From the NCBI GenBank assembly GCA_002747735.1, contig PDQE01000070.1:1-14495 (forward strand): a stretch of 14,495 bases of DNA, read 5' to 3'. The notes below the pieces were generated by a model. The model saw only the letters and a program-made list of their open reading frames with translations, was not told the DNA's origin and did no database searches. Origin of the DNA: Flavobacteriales bacterium. GTDB taxonomy: Bacteria > Bacteroidota > Bacteroidia > Flavobacteriales > Flavobacteriaceae. Positions 6,098-14,495 of the stretch are shown piece after piece (position 1 is the first letter of the stretch; each line of letters opens with the position of its first letter). Position numbers and translations under genes: made by a program.

Positions 6098-6905
6098 TTT
6101 TGTAAGAATTTATTGCATTTCTAACGTTTCCGTATTGTTTAAGGAGGTCTTCGGCTACCTTGGGATTAACATTTAGTTCATCTTGTAACATTCTAATACC
6201 GCGATTTACCAGTTTCTCATTGGATAATTGCATGTCCACCATTTTGTTATCCTTTATTCTGCCCAGTTGCACCATGGTAGTGGTGGTAATCATGTTAAGC
6301 ACCATTTTTTGGGCGGTACCGGCTTTCATTCTGGAGCTGCCGGTAACAAATTCCGGCCCTACAATCACTACAACAGGAAATTTAGCGGTTAATGCCAACG
6401 GGCTATTTGCATTACAAGTGATACAACCGGTAATTATGTTTTGTTTATTACACTCTTCCAAAGCTCCAATTACATAAGGCGTAGTACCACTGGCTGCTAT
6501 GCCTATTACCACATCCTTATCCGATATATGATACTCGCAGAGGTCTTTCCAGCCTTGTGTCTTAGAATCTTCGGCAAATTCTACTGCCTTTCTTATGGCT
6601 TTTTCGCCACCGGCTATTAAACCTATTACCATATTGTAGGGAACTCCAAAGGTAGGTGGGCATTCAGAGGCATCTACTACACCCAGCCTGCCACTTGTGC
6701 CGGCACCGAGATAAAATAACCGGCCACCGTCTCTTAATTTTGTTACCACCTGATGTGTTAACAACTCTATCTGAGGCAGGGCCTTCTCTACAGAATAGGC
6801 CACGGTCTTATCTTCATTATTTATATTGGCCAGTAGTTCTTTTACATTCATCTTTTCCAAATGATTATATTTGGAATCTTGTTCTGTGGTTTTGGTAAAG
6901 TTCAT
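6078..6905 (-). CDS. murQ: N-acetylmuramic acid 6-phosphate etherase
   Basis: MurQ cleaves the lactyl ether of MurNAc-6-phosphate to GlcNAc-6-phosphate and D-lactate during cytoplasmic recycling of peptidoglycan. The 275-residue protein has a sugar isomerase (SIS) domain with LGAGTSGRLGVVDASECPPT (66-85) and ASGTTPYVIG. The catalytic glutamates of the E. coli enzyme, Glu83 and Glu114, correspond to E81 (in SEC) and E112 (in AEDS). GSSRMKAGTAQK and a C-terminal helical segment complete the family pattern; E. coli MurQ is about 298 residues. First gene of a three-gene overlapping operon. No murP, anmK, amgK or murU is in the window, so the source of its substrate is not shown. A TATTTTTG (-7-like) at 6918-6911 lies only about 5 bases before the ATG, which would give an almost leaderless mRNA; uncertain. 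Confidence 0.96.
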   Translation of the reverse strand: MNFTKTTEQDSKYNHLEKMNVKELLANINNEDKTVAYSVEKALPQIELLTHQVVTKLRDGGRLFYLGAGTSGRLGVVDASECPPTFGVPYNMVIGLIAGGEKAIRKAVEFAEDSKTQGWKDLCEYHISDKDVVIGIAASGTTPYVIGALEECNKQNIITGCITCNANSPLALTAKFPVVVIVGPEFVTGSSRMKAGTAQKMVLNMITTTTMVQLGRIKDNKMVDMQLSNEKLVNRGIRMLQDELNVNPKVAEDLLKQYGNVRNAINSYKNGSQKV

Positions 6906-6973
6906 AAATTCAAAAATAGTAAAATTATTCGTTTTGTTTAGTGGGTTTTTTAAAATACGTTTAATAAGAGGCC

Positions 6974-7786
6974 TTATTTTAGTGTATAGGTTAATTTATC
7001 CATTTCTGACAATCTAAAATATCCAAGTGGGAAATCATCAGGATTAGTGATGTTTACACAGTTACCTCTTACCGTAGCAGGCTGGGTTTCAAATGGTCCG
7101 CCACCACCTATACTATTTTGTTGTAACACAATATACATATATTCATAAAACTGTTTAGAAATACCGTAGGAAGTAATAGTTATATTACTGCCTGCAATTA
7201 ACTTATCGTTAGAGTAATAAGCAAAAATCTCATTTCCATTTATAAATTCATCTCTATACACTTCTAATGATGACAAAGTAGGAATGTCATTTTCAAACCT
7301 GAACAGATAATAGTTTTCCTCATCTTCCGGATCTTCATAATATGCTTTTATTTCATAATCTTCACCATAGATACCACCTTCTTGTGATTGTTGTATTCTG
7401 GTTATTGGTGGTGTCGGAAAGAGTTGTTCTGTTCCTTTGTATGTGGCTCCTTCATATTTTACGGTAAGTTCGTAGGTTTCCATAAGTTCCGGTTTAAAAT
7501 TATTGGTAATATATATTCCGGAATTCTTATCTTCTTTAAATAAATAAATATTATTATTGTGTGTAATATAGACTTCTGCACCTGTGGCGGCTACTTTATC
7601 TTCGTAAAAATAAGGCGTAGTTAAACTCAGCTTTATATACTGGTCTTTGCCATCTGTATTTTTAAGCCAATTGATAGAAGCATCTATAACCAGTTTTGGA
7701 GATGCTTCGGGTAATTTAATGTCTATTACCTCTTCACAACCTAATAATCCAAATATAAGCAATATAAATAACCTGCTTTTTTTCAT
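6974..7786 (-). CDS. DUF4249 family outer-membrane lipoprotein
   Basis: A 270-residue lipoprotein. Lysines at 2-3, a hydrophobic stretch and the lipobox GLLGC place the lipidated cysteine at C17, followed by EEVIDIKLPEASPKLVIDASINW, the typical opening of DUF4249 proteins. The rest is beta-rich, with no catalytic motif seen. DUF4249 proteins are commonly encoded immediately after a TonB-dependent receptor in Bacteroidota, as here (3-base gap), and probably act as a surface partner analogous to SusD; the ligand is unknown. The family is often somewhat longer (roughly 270-400 residues), so this is a compact member. A weak hairpin AATAAG/CTTATT (6963-6978) overlaps the stop and may end the transcript before murQ. 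Confidence 0.88.
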   Translation of the reverse strand: MKKSRLFILLIFGLLGCEEVIDIKLPEASPKLVIDASINWLKNTDGKDQYIKLSLTTPYFYEDKVAATGAEVYITHNNNIYLFKEDKNSGIYITNNFKPELMETYELTVKYEGATYKGTEQLFPTPPITRIQQSQEGGIYGEDYEIKAYYEDPEDEENYYLFRFENDIPTLSSLEVYRDEFINGNEIFAYYSNDKLIAGSNITITSYGISKQFYEYMYIVLQQNSIGGGGPFETQPATVRGNCVNITNPDDFPLGYFRLSEMDKLTYTLK

Positions 7787-7789
7787 TTT

Positions 7790-10165
7790 TTAGAATTTAA
7801 AATTATACGAAATAGAAGGTACAATGCCAAATACGTATAGTTTTATAGCTTCATTTCTAAAAGTCTCTTCATTGGCCCTAAAACTAATAGAAGCCGCATT
7901 TTTTCTGTTGTAAATATTGTAAATACTAAATACCCATTCGCCTTTAAAACGTTTCTTGTTACCGGCTTTTGGAGTATATGTAGCGGACAGGTCTAATCTG
8001 TGGTAAGCCGGCATTCTAAAGGCATTTCTGTCGCCATAATTAGGTACGGTAAGCCCGTTATAACTATATTGTGCGGTAGGATAGGTAGTGGGCTGGCCGG
8101 TTTGGAATAAAAAATTAGCGTTAAAATTCCATTTTTTAGACCATTTATAATTAACCGTCAGTGAAATATCATGGATTTTGTCATAAGGTGTATTGTACCA
8201 TTTTCCGTTGTTTATTCCAAGCTCGGATGGCGTTCTGCCCGGTGTTTTTTGCTCCGATTTAGAGAGCGTGTAGGCCAGCCATCCGGTAATTTTTCCGGTG
8301 TTCTTTTTTAATAAAACTTCCAGACCATAAGCTCTGGCTTTACCGTTTAAAATAACCTGTTCTATGGCGTTATTAGCAATGAGATCTGCTCCGTCTATAT
8401 AATCTATTCTGTTTTTTACCTTTTTAAAAAAAGCTTCTAAAGATAAGGAATAGTTGTCGTTTCTAAAATTATTAAAATATCCGATAGCCCATTGGTCTGC
8501 CAATTGTGGTGCTACGTATTTTCCGCTGGGTGTCCAAACATCCAATGGTGTGGGCGAACTGGTATTGGATAACAGATGCAAATATTGACTCATACGGTGA
8601 TAACTGGCTTTTATAGAACTGTTTTTATTCAACTGGTACGCTGCAGATATACGTGGTTCTAAGTTACTAAAGGATTTTATAACATCACTACGGCTGTATT
8701 TTTCTACTCCGATAGGTGTAGCTTTTTGGTAAATTTGTAAGTTGTTATTAAATATAACCGGTATATCATTGGCATAGGTATTTAAAGAATCTTGTCCCAT
8801 TCGTAAAAATGAACTGTATCTCAGTCCGTAATTAACGCTGAGTTTTTTTGATATTTTTTGCGATATATCTAAATATAAGGCATTTTCAAAAGCAAATTTT
8901 TCTATTAGTTTAAACTTGTTTATGCCTGATGTAGGCGTACTGGGTTCAATTTTTCCGGGATTAAATTTGTAATAAATACTGTTTAAACCGTAAGACAACG
9001 TAAGTTTATCATTAATATAATGGTTAAAGGTATATTTTAGGTTCAGATTTTTAATGCCGGAATCCCAATCAAATTCAACAAAGTTGAGTTTTAGTCCGTA
9101 GTAATAGTCAGAATAGATAACGGATAGATTGGAGAATAATTTGTCAGAAAACAAATGGTTCCATCGTAAATTAAACACGGCGTTACCATATAAGTTTTTA
9201 AAATTATCCGAAATGCTAAAAAGGTCTCGCCCAAAATATCCGGATACATACACGCTGTTGTTTTTGTTAATCTTATAACTTATTTTAGTGTTTAAATCGT
9301 AAAAGTAGGCTTTGTTATTAATGTCAAAAATCGGGGTAAACAAGTGGGCATACGAAGACCGTCCACCTACTAAAAACGATGCTTTTTCTTTTTTGATAGG
9401 GCCTTCTAAAAGTAACCTGCACGAGATGAGTCCAATACCGCCATTGGCAGAGAACTTTTTGTTGTTGCCTTCTTTTTGATAAATATTTAATACAGAAGCC
9501 ACCCGGCTGCCATATTGTGCAGGAATGCCACCTTTGAATAGTCTCAGGTCTTTTATTGCATCCGGATTAAACAAGGAGAAAAAACCAAATAAATGTGAAT
9601 TGTTGTAGATAGTGGCCTCATCCAATAAAATCAGATTTTGATCTACAGCCCCGCCACGTACATTGAAACCTGAAGAACCTTCGCCTGCATTGGTTACGCC
9701 GGGTAATAAAGTAATAGATTTTATAACATCTACTTCGCCCAAAACAACGGGAATTTGTTTTATGGTTCCCGCTGATAAAGCATTTACGCTCATCTGAGGG
9801 CTTTGGACATTTATTTTTTCCACATCTTCTTTTATGACTATTTCATTTAAAGTCTCTACGGACTCCTGTAATGTGAAGTTTTTATTAAGATTTTTTGATA
9901 AATTTACTGTTGCGATAATGGTATTATAACCCATATAGCTTATCACCACGTTATAGGTGCCTTCCGGTATGGTTATGGAGTAAAAGCCGTAATCATTAGT
10001 AGTGGTGCCGGTTTGTAATTCCGGAATAATAACCGATACACCAATTAAAGTTTCATTTCCAGTGTTTTCGGAAATAACCCCACTTAATGTGTATTTTTTC
10101 TGTGAAAAAAGCAGCAGAGGTGTCCATACTAAAAACGCAACAAAAAATAATTTAGATTTTGCCAA
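7790..10165 (-). CDS. TonB-dependent receptor with carboxypeptidase-like N-terminal domain
   Basis: An outer-membrane active transporter energised by TonB-ExbBD. The 791 residues begin with a signal peptide ending near LLLFSQ (about 22). A carboxypeptidase-regulatory-like beta domain follows (about 25-99; LSGVISENTG, DYGFYSITIPEGTYNV, SYMGY). The plug is about 105-232 (SITLLPGVTNAGEGSSGFNVRGG, then GGIPAQYGSRVASVLNI), and a beta-barrel extends to the terminal Phe (ISYNFKF). The start codon is TTG at 10165-10163: a TGA lies directly upstream in frame and the first in-frame ATG is residue 78, past the signal peptide, so TTG is effectively forced unless there is a frame error. It is co-transcribed with the DUF4249 lipoprotein. 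The substrate cannot be read from the sequence. No convincing TAnnTTTG promoter was seen upstream, and no sigma/anti-sigma pair is adjacent. Confidence 0.95.
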   Translation of the reverse strand: MAKSKLFFVAFLVWTPLLLFSQKKYTLSGVISENTGNETLIGVSVIIPELQTGTTTNDYGFYSITIPEGTYNVVISYMGYNTIIATVNLSKNLNKNFTLQESVETLNEIVIKEDVEKINVQSPQMSVNALSAGTIKQIPVVLGEVDVIKSITLLPGVTNAGEGSSGFNVRGGAVDQNLILLDEATIYNNSHLFGFFSLFNPDAIKDLRLFKGGIPAQYGSRVASVLNIYQKEGNNKKFSANGGIGLISCRLLLEGPIKKEKASFLVGGRSSYAHLFTPIFDINNKAYFYDLNTKISYKINKNNSVYVSGYFGRDLFSISDNFKNLYGNAVFNLRWNHLFSDKLFSNLSVIYSDYYYGLKLNFVEFDWDSGIKNLNLKYTFNHYINDKLTLSYGLNSIYYKFNPGKIEPSTPTSGINKFKLIEKFAFENALYLDISQKISKKLSVNYGLRYSSFLRMGQDSLNTYANDIPVIFNNNLQIYQKATPIGVEKYSRSDVIKSFSNLEPRISAAYQLNKNSSIKASYHRMSQYLHLLSNTSSPTPLDVWTPSGKYVAPQLADQWAIGYFNNFRNDNYSLSLEAFFKKVKNRIDYIDGADLIANNAIEQVILNGKARAYGLEVLLKKNTGKITGWLAYTLSKSEQKTPGRTPSELGINNGKWYNTPYDKIHDISLTVNYKWSKKWNFNANFLFQTGQPTTYPTAQYSYNGLTVPNYGDRNAFRMPAYHRLDLSATYTPKAGNKKRFKGEWVFSIYNIYNRKNAASISFRANEETFRNEAIKLYVFGIVPSISYNFKF

Positions 10166-10400
10166 TCAAAAAATCTTTTAAATTTGAACAAAGATGGAAA
10201 ATTGGCATTAGAATAGCAGTGATAATCTGTTAAAGAAATCCTAAAATAAAATCTGAGATAAGAAGTATTGTATTTCCTCTTACTTACTGCCATAGCCAAT
10301 TCTATTGATATAATACAATATTAATCAAACTCAAGTTATTAGATTTTGTTCAGTTACTCATGTCGTGGCGTGGGCTTCAATCGTATAATAACCTTTTAAT
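10166..10400. other. Intergenic gap between icd and the receptor gene
   Basis: This 235-base gap follows the icd stop on the minus strand and should contain the receptor promoter. I see no strong terminator and no clean -33/-7 match. A 9-bp inverted repeat TATTGTATT (10266-10274) and AATACAATA (10312-10320) is present, but its arms are 37 bases apart and AT-only apart from one G/C. A short GC-richer patch (about 10360-10376, GTCGTGGCGTGGGC) stands out but has no recognised role. Confidence 0.4.
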
Positions 10401-12653
<2,253 letters not shown>

Positions 12654-12654
12654 T

Positions 12655-12662
12655 CAAAGGTA
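12655..12662 (-). promoter_or_regulatory. -7 promoter element of icd (TACCTTTG)
   Basis: Minus-strand TACCTTTG matches TAnnTTTG and lies about 35 bases before the icd ATG. A TTG at the ideal -33 distance is not present; the upstream region is a T/A-rich stretch with two copies of TTTATAAA. Confidence 0.5.
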
Positions 12663-12691
12663 CAATTTATAAATAAGTTTATAAAACCGGA

Positions 12692-12761
12692 GGAAGAAAT
12701 TTTGTGGAAATGCGTGTTGTAATCAGTTTTTTATTTTTGATATTTACTTTCCATTTCTTCC
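12692..12761. repeat. Long-range inverted repeat at the yihY 3' end
   Basis: GGAAGAAAT (12692-12700) and GGAAA (12706-12710) pair with ATTTCTTCC (12753-12761) and TTTCC (12748-12752), giving a 14-bp stem with a 5-base bulge and a 37-base loop. The right arm lies inside the last codons of the YihY gene. On the minus strand it is followed by only a weak T-run, so it may be an imperfect terminator or mRNA 3'-end structure. Confidence 0.45.
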
Positions 12762-13673
12762 GGCCAGTTTCCGTTTTAAGCCAATAATGGTGGCGTTTAA
12801 TTCAAAACCCAGCAATAAAATAATGGAGTTAAGCCAGATAAATAGCATTAGAACCAGTAATGTTCCTATAGAGCCGTAGAGTTCGTTGTATTGCGAAAAC
12901 TTTTTTACGTAAATACTAAATAGCTTAAAGTTAATAATGATTAAAATTGTTGTAAGGATAGCACCCGGTGAAAAAAAGCGTATTTGTCTGCTCTCCTTTG
13001 TGCCAAAGTAAAAAAACAACGAAACCACTACAAAAATGGCAATTAAGAATATGGCATATTGGCCTGTCTGAATCCAAAATAATTCATTGGATACATAACC
13101 GGATTCCTTAAAATTTTTGATGAGCAACTGAAAATAAATTATAATGGCTACGCTTATCAATAAAATAACAGCCAACATAATGGAGATAATCATTGAGACA
13201 AAAAATTGTCTTAGGATAGATCTTGTTTGCAATTGGTGATAACTGTATTCAAAGCCTCCAAAAAGTGCGTTTACTCCATTGGTCATCAAAAAAATAGATA
13301 AAATAAAACCGAACGATAATAATCCGCTGTATTTATTGTTAATAATGTCTCTTAACACGGAATCAACGGCTTCAAATGTCTGTGGCGGCAATGCCTGGTT
13401 AATAAATTGCATAAATCCTTCCTGAAAGCCTTCAATATCAATATATGGGATGAGTGTTAAAACAAATAGGGCAAACGGAAACAAGGCCATAAAAAAGCTA
13501 AAAGCTATCCCGCCGGCTCTGGAAGTTAAAGCACCGCGAACAATACCTAATCCATACATTTCTAAAACATTATAAATGGATAAGCCCTCCAGGCCGGGAA
13601 CTTTTAACCGCTGTAGCAATTGTACTACCCAACCGATAATGGGAATTTTTATTAATTTTTCTTCGGTTTTCAC
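12744..13673 (-). CDS. YihY/BrkB-family integral membrane protein
   Basis: A 309-residue inner-membrane protein with about six hydrophobic helices (roughly 54-77, 117-139, 156-185, 206-224, 236-256, 268-295). Family hallmarks are SRAGGIAFSFFMALFPFALF (51-70) and the C-terminal YGSIGTLLVLMLFIWLNSI followed by LLGFELNA. The family function is not settled; older labels of ribonuclease BN are wrong, and virulence-factor BrkB names derive from Bordetella serum resistance. The start is GTG at 13673-13671: an in-frame stop lies a few codons upstream and the next Met is residue 39, so GTG gives the best full-length protein. It follows kdsC in the same direction across a 236-base gap containing a hairpin, so it is probably transcribed separately. 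Confidence 0.92.
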   Translation of the reverse strand: MKTEEKLIKIPIIGWVVQLLQRLKVPGLEGLSIYNVLEMYGLGIVRGALTSRAGGIAFSFFMALFPFALFVLTLIPYIDIEGFQEGFMQFINQALPPQTFEAVDSVLRDIINNKYSGLLSFGFILSIFLMTNGVNALFGGFEYSYHQLQTRSILRQFFVSMIISIMLAVILLISVAIIIYFQLLIKNFKESGYVSNELFWIQTGQYAIFLIAIFVVVSLFFYFGTKESRQIRFFSPGAILTTILIIINFKLFSIYVKKFSQYNELYGSIGTLLVLMLFIWLNSIILLLGFELNATIIGLKRKLAGRNGK

Positions 13674-13909
13674 ACGTTTAAATTTTTTTAGTAATTACAT
13701 TGATTATAAATTAATTATAAAATTGAGAACGTATGCAACCATTACGTTCTCACATTAAAAATTTTAAATAGTGTTTTTTGTGAAGAAATCTTTAAAATTT
13801 ATTAATGTCCGTTTCATGGTTATAAAGCTATTTGGTTATCGGATGAATAGTACTTACAGTGGGATAAAATAGCTCCCTCTTTTTTTGATGAGGGCCGAGA
13901 GGAGACATC
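13674..13909. other. kdsC-yihY intergenic region with two hairpins
   Basis: This 236-base gap contains an imperfect GC-richer hairpin CCCTC/GAGGG (13875-13879 and 13890-13894) just past the kdsC stop, and a separate 9-bp hairpin further on. Two tiny minus-strand frames (26 codons from 13908; 17 codons from 13817, MKRTLINFKDFFTKNTI) have no supporting evidence. No TAnnTTTG promoter for yihY was found. The rest is AT-rich without recognisable content. Confidence 0.45.
13725..13765. terminator. Candidate hairpin terminator between kdsC and yihY
   Basis: GAGAACGTA (13725-13733) and TACGTTCTC (13743-13751) form a perfect 9-bp stem around a 9-base loop. AT-rich tracts lie on both sides (AATTTTATAA on the minus side; ACATTAAAAATTTT on the plus side), so it could end kdsC transcription. 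The T-runs are interrupted, so termination strength is uncertain; an operator-like palindrome is an alternative. Confidence 0.5.
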
Positions 13910-14416
13910 TTAGAACTCCCATTTATCCTGTACTTTCATAACTTGTTCAATCACATCTCTTACACAGCCTTTACCACCATTTTTTTGGGAAACATATTTG
14001 GAAACATTTCTTACCTCCTGAACGGCATCTTTGGGACAGGTAGGTAACCCGACTTTTTTCATAACCGGAATATCAGGGATATCGTCGCCCATATAGAGTA
14101 CTTTATGAAGGTTGATTTTGTGCAACTCTAAATATTCTTCTAATTGGTCTGTTTTATTATGGGAGCCTAAATAAATATCGGTTATCCCTAAACCGTTTAG
14201 CCGTGACCGGACACCTTCATTAGTACCTCCGGTTATGATGCAAATTTTATACCCGCAATCCACCGCAGTTTTTAAAGCAAAACCGTCTTTCATATTCATG
14301 GTACGTACTAATTCGCCATCGGGTAAAACCGTAACGGTGGCATCGGTTAAAACGCCATCTACATCAAGGATAAAAGTATCTATGTCTCGCATTAATTCTT
14401 TATAGTTTTTTTCCAT
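13910..14416 (-). CDS. kdsC: 3-deoxy-D-manno-octulosonate 8-phosphate phosphatase
   Basis: KdsC hydrolyses Kdo-8-phosphate to Kdo, the inner-core sugar of LPS. The 168-residue protein is a cap-less HAD phosphatase, typical family length 160-190. Motif I is FILDVDGVLTD with nucleophile D18 and acid/base D20; motif II is the Thr of IITGG (T62); the motif III lysine is probably K88; motif IV is MGDDIPD (109-115). The C-terminal GGKGCVRDVIE matches the KdsC tail that reaches the neighbouring subunit's active site. ATG start at 14416 overlaps the upstream gene's end by 17 bases, so it is translationally coupled to it. Related YrbI-type sugar phosphatases cannot be fully excluded without the substrate. 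Confidence 0.93.
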   Translation of the reverse strand: MEKNYKELMRDIDTFILDVDGVLTDATVTVLPDGELVRTMNMKDGFALKTAVDCGYKICIITGGTNEGVRSRLNGLGITDIYLGSHNKTDQLEEYLELHKINLHKVLYMGDDIPDIPVMKKVGLPTCPKDAVQEVRNVSKYVSQKNGGKGCVRDVIEQVMKVQDKWEF

Positions 14417-14495
14417 AAGTGTATTGTATTGCTTTTGTTAATTGTTTATATATTTCTTTTTTGTCTGAATCTAATAAGTTTAAATGTGCTGCTAT
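14400..14495 (-). CDS. C-terminus of a probable Rossmann-like DUF2520 protein (partial)
   Basis: A frame enters from the right edge and stops at TAA 14402-14400; 31 residues are visible: AAHLNLLDSDKKEIYKQLTKA, then IQYTYGKKL at the end. The AHLNLL...EIY..L..AI pattern is what I recall from the C-terminal DUF2520 domain of NAD(P)-binding Rossmann proteins, which commonly precede kdsC in Flavobacteriia. It overlaps the kdsC start by 17 bases. The missing N-terminal part would show a GxGxxG motif if this is right. Confidence 0.6.
   Translation of the reverse strand: MAAHLNLLDSDKKEIYKQLTKAIQYTYGKKL

Noticed and set aside
10266..10320. 9-bp inverted repeat TATTGTATT/AATACAATA as a regulator site
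   Set aside because: The arms are 37 bases apart and almost pure A/T, so chance pairing is likely; no regulator gene is nearby.
12744..13673. Annotation as ribonuclease BN
   Set aside because: That label on YihY-family proteins is a historical error; the sequence is an integral membrane protein without nuclease motifs.
13764..13908. Two tiny minus-strand frames (26 and 17 codons) between kdsC and yihY
   Set aside because: They are too short, with no recognisable motif or start signal; the stretch reads better as non-coding with hairpins.

Overview
This AT-rich window most likely comes from a chromosome of the class Flavobacteriia (Bacteroidota). Several features point that way. Promoters carry the Bacteroidota -7 motif TAnnTTTG, seen upstream of tRNA-Arg, carB, rpmH and icd. 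Start codons lack clear Shine-Dalgarno sequences. The tRNA does not encode CCA. CarB lacks its C-terminal regulatory domain. A TonB-dependent receptor is paired with a DUF4249 lipoprotein, and the isocitrate dehydrogenase is the monomeric type. Nearly everything is on the minus strand; the only convincing plus-strand gene is the short-chain dehydrogenase at 3922-4806.

Layout. Positions 1-457 hold no secure gene: there is a probable first fragment of a transposase at the edge, two mutually conflicting degenerate small ORFs, a nested 14-bp inverted repeat, and the terminator of tRNA-Arg(UCU) (458-531). Next, read on the minus strand, come carB (595-3444) and rpmH (3587-3745), each with its own promoter and with a strong terminator between them. 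The plus-strand 2,4-dienoyl-CoA reductase-like gene converges, with a 3-bp gap, on a three-gene overlapping minus-strand operon: murQ, a two-helix DUF6095-like membrane protein, and an ATP-grasp enzyme (4810-6905). Positions 6974-10165 carry the receptor (7790-10165) and its DUF4249 lipoprotein partner (6974-7786). Monomeric NADP-isocitrate dehydrogenase follows (10401-12620), then a YihY/BrkB membrane protein (12744-13673), KdsC phosphatase (13910-14416), and the last 31 codons of a probable DUF2520 Rossmann protein running off the right edge.

Functionally this is mostly core chromosome: pyrimidine/arginine precursor synthesis (CarB), ribosome (L34), TCA cycle/NADPH supply (Icd), cell-wall sugar recycling (MurQ), LPS Kdo synthesis (KdsC), fatty-acid oxidation (DECR-like) and outer-membrane uptake (receptor plus DUF4249). 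I do not see a clear new defence or mobile system. The least explained items are the uncharacterised ATP-grasp enzyme and small membrane protein overlapping murQ, and the degenerate, repeat-bearing stretch directly downstream of tRNA-Arg, which may be the scarred edge of an inserted element.
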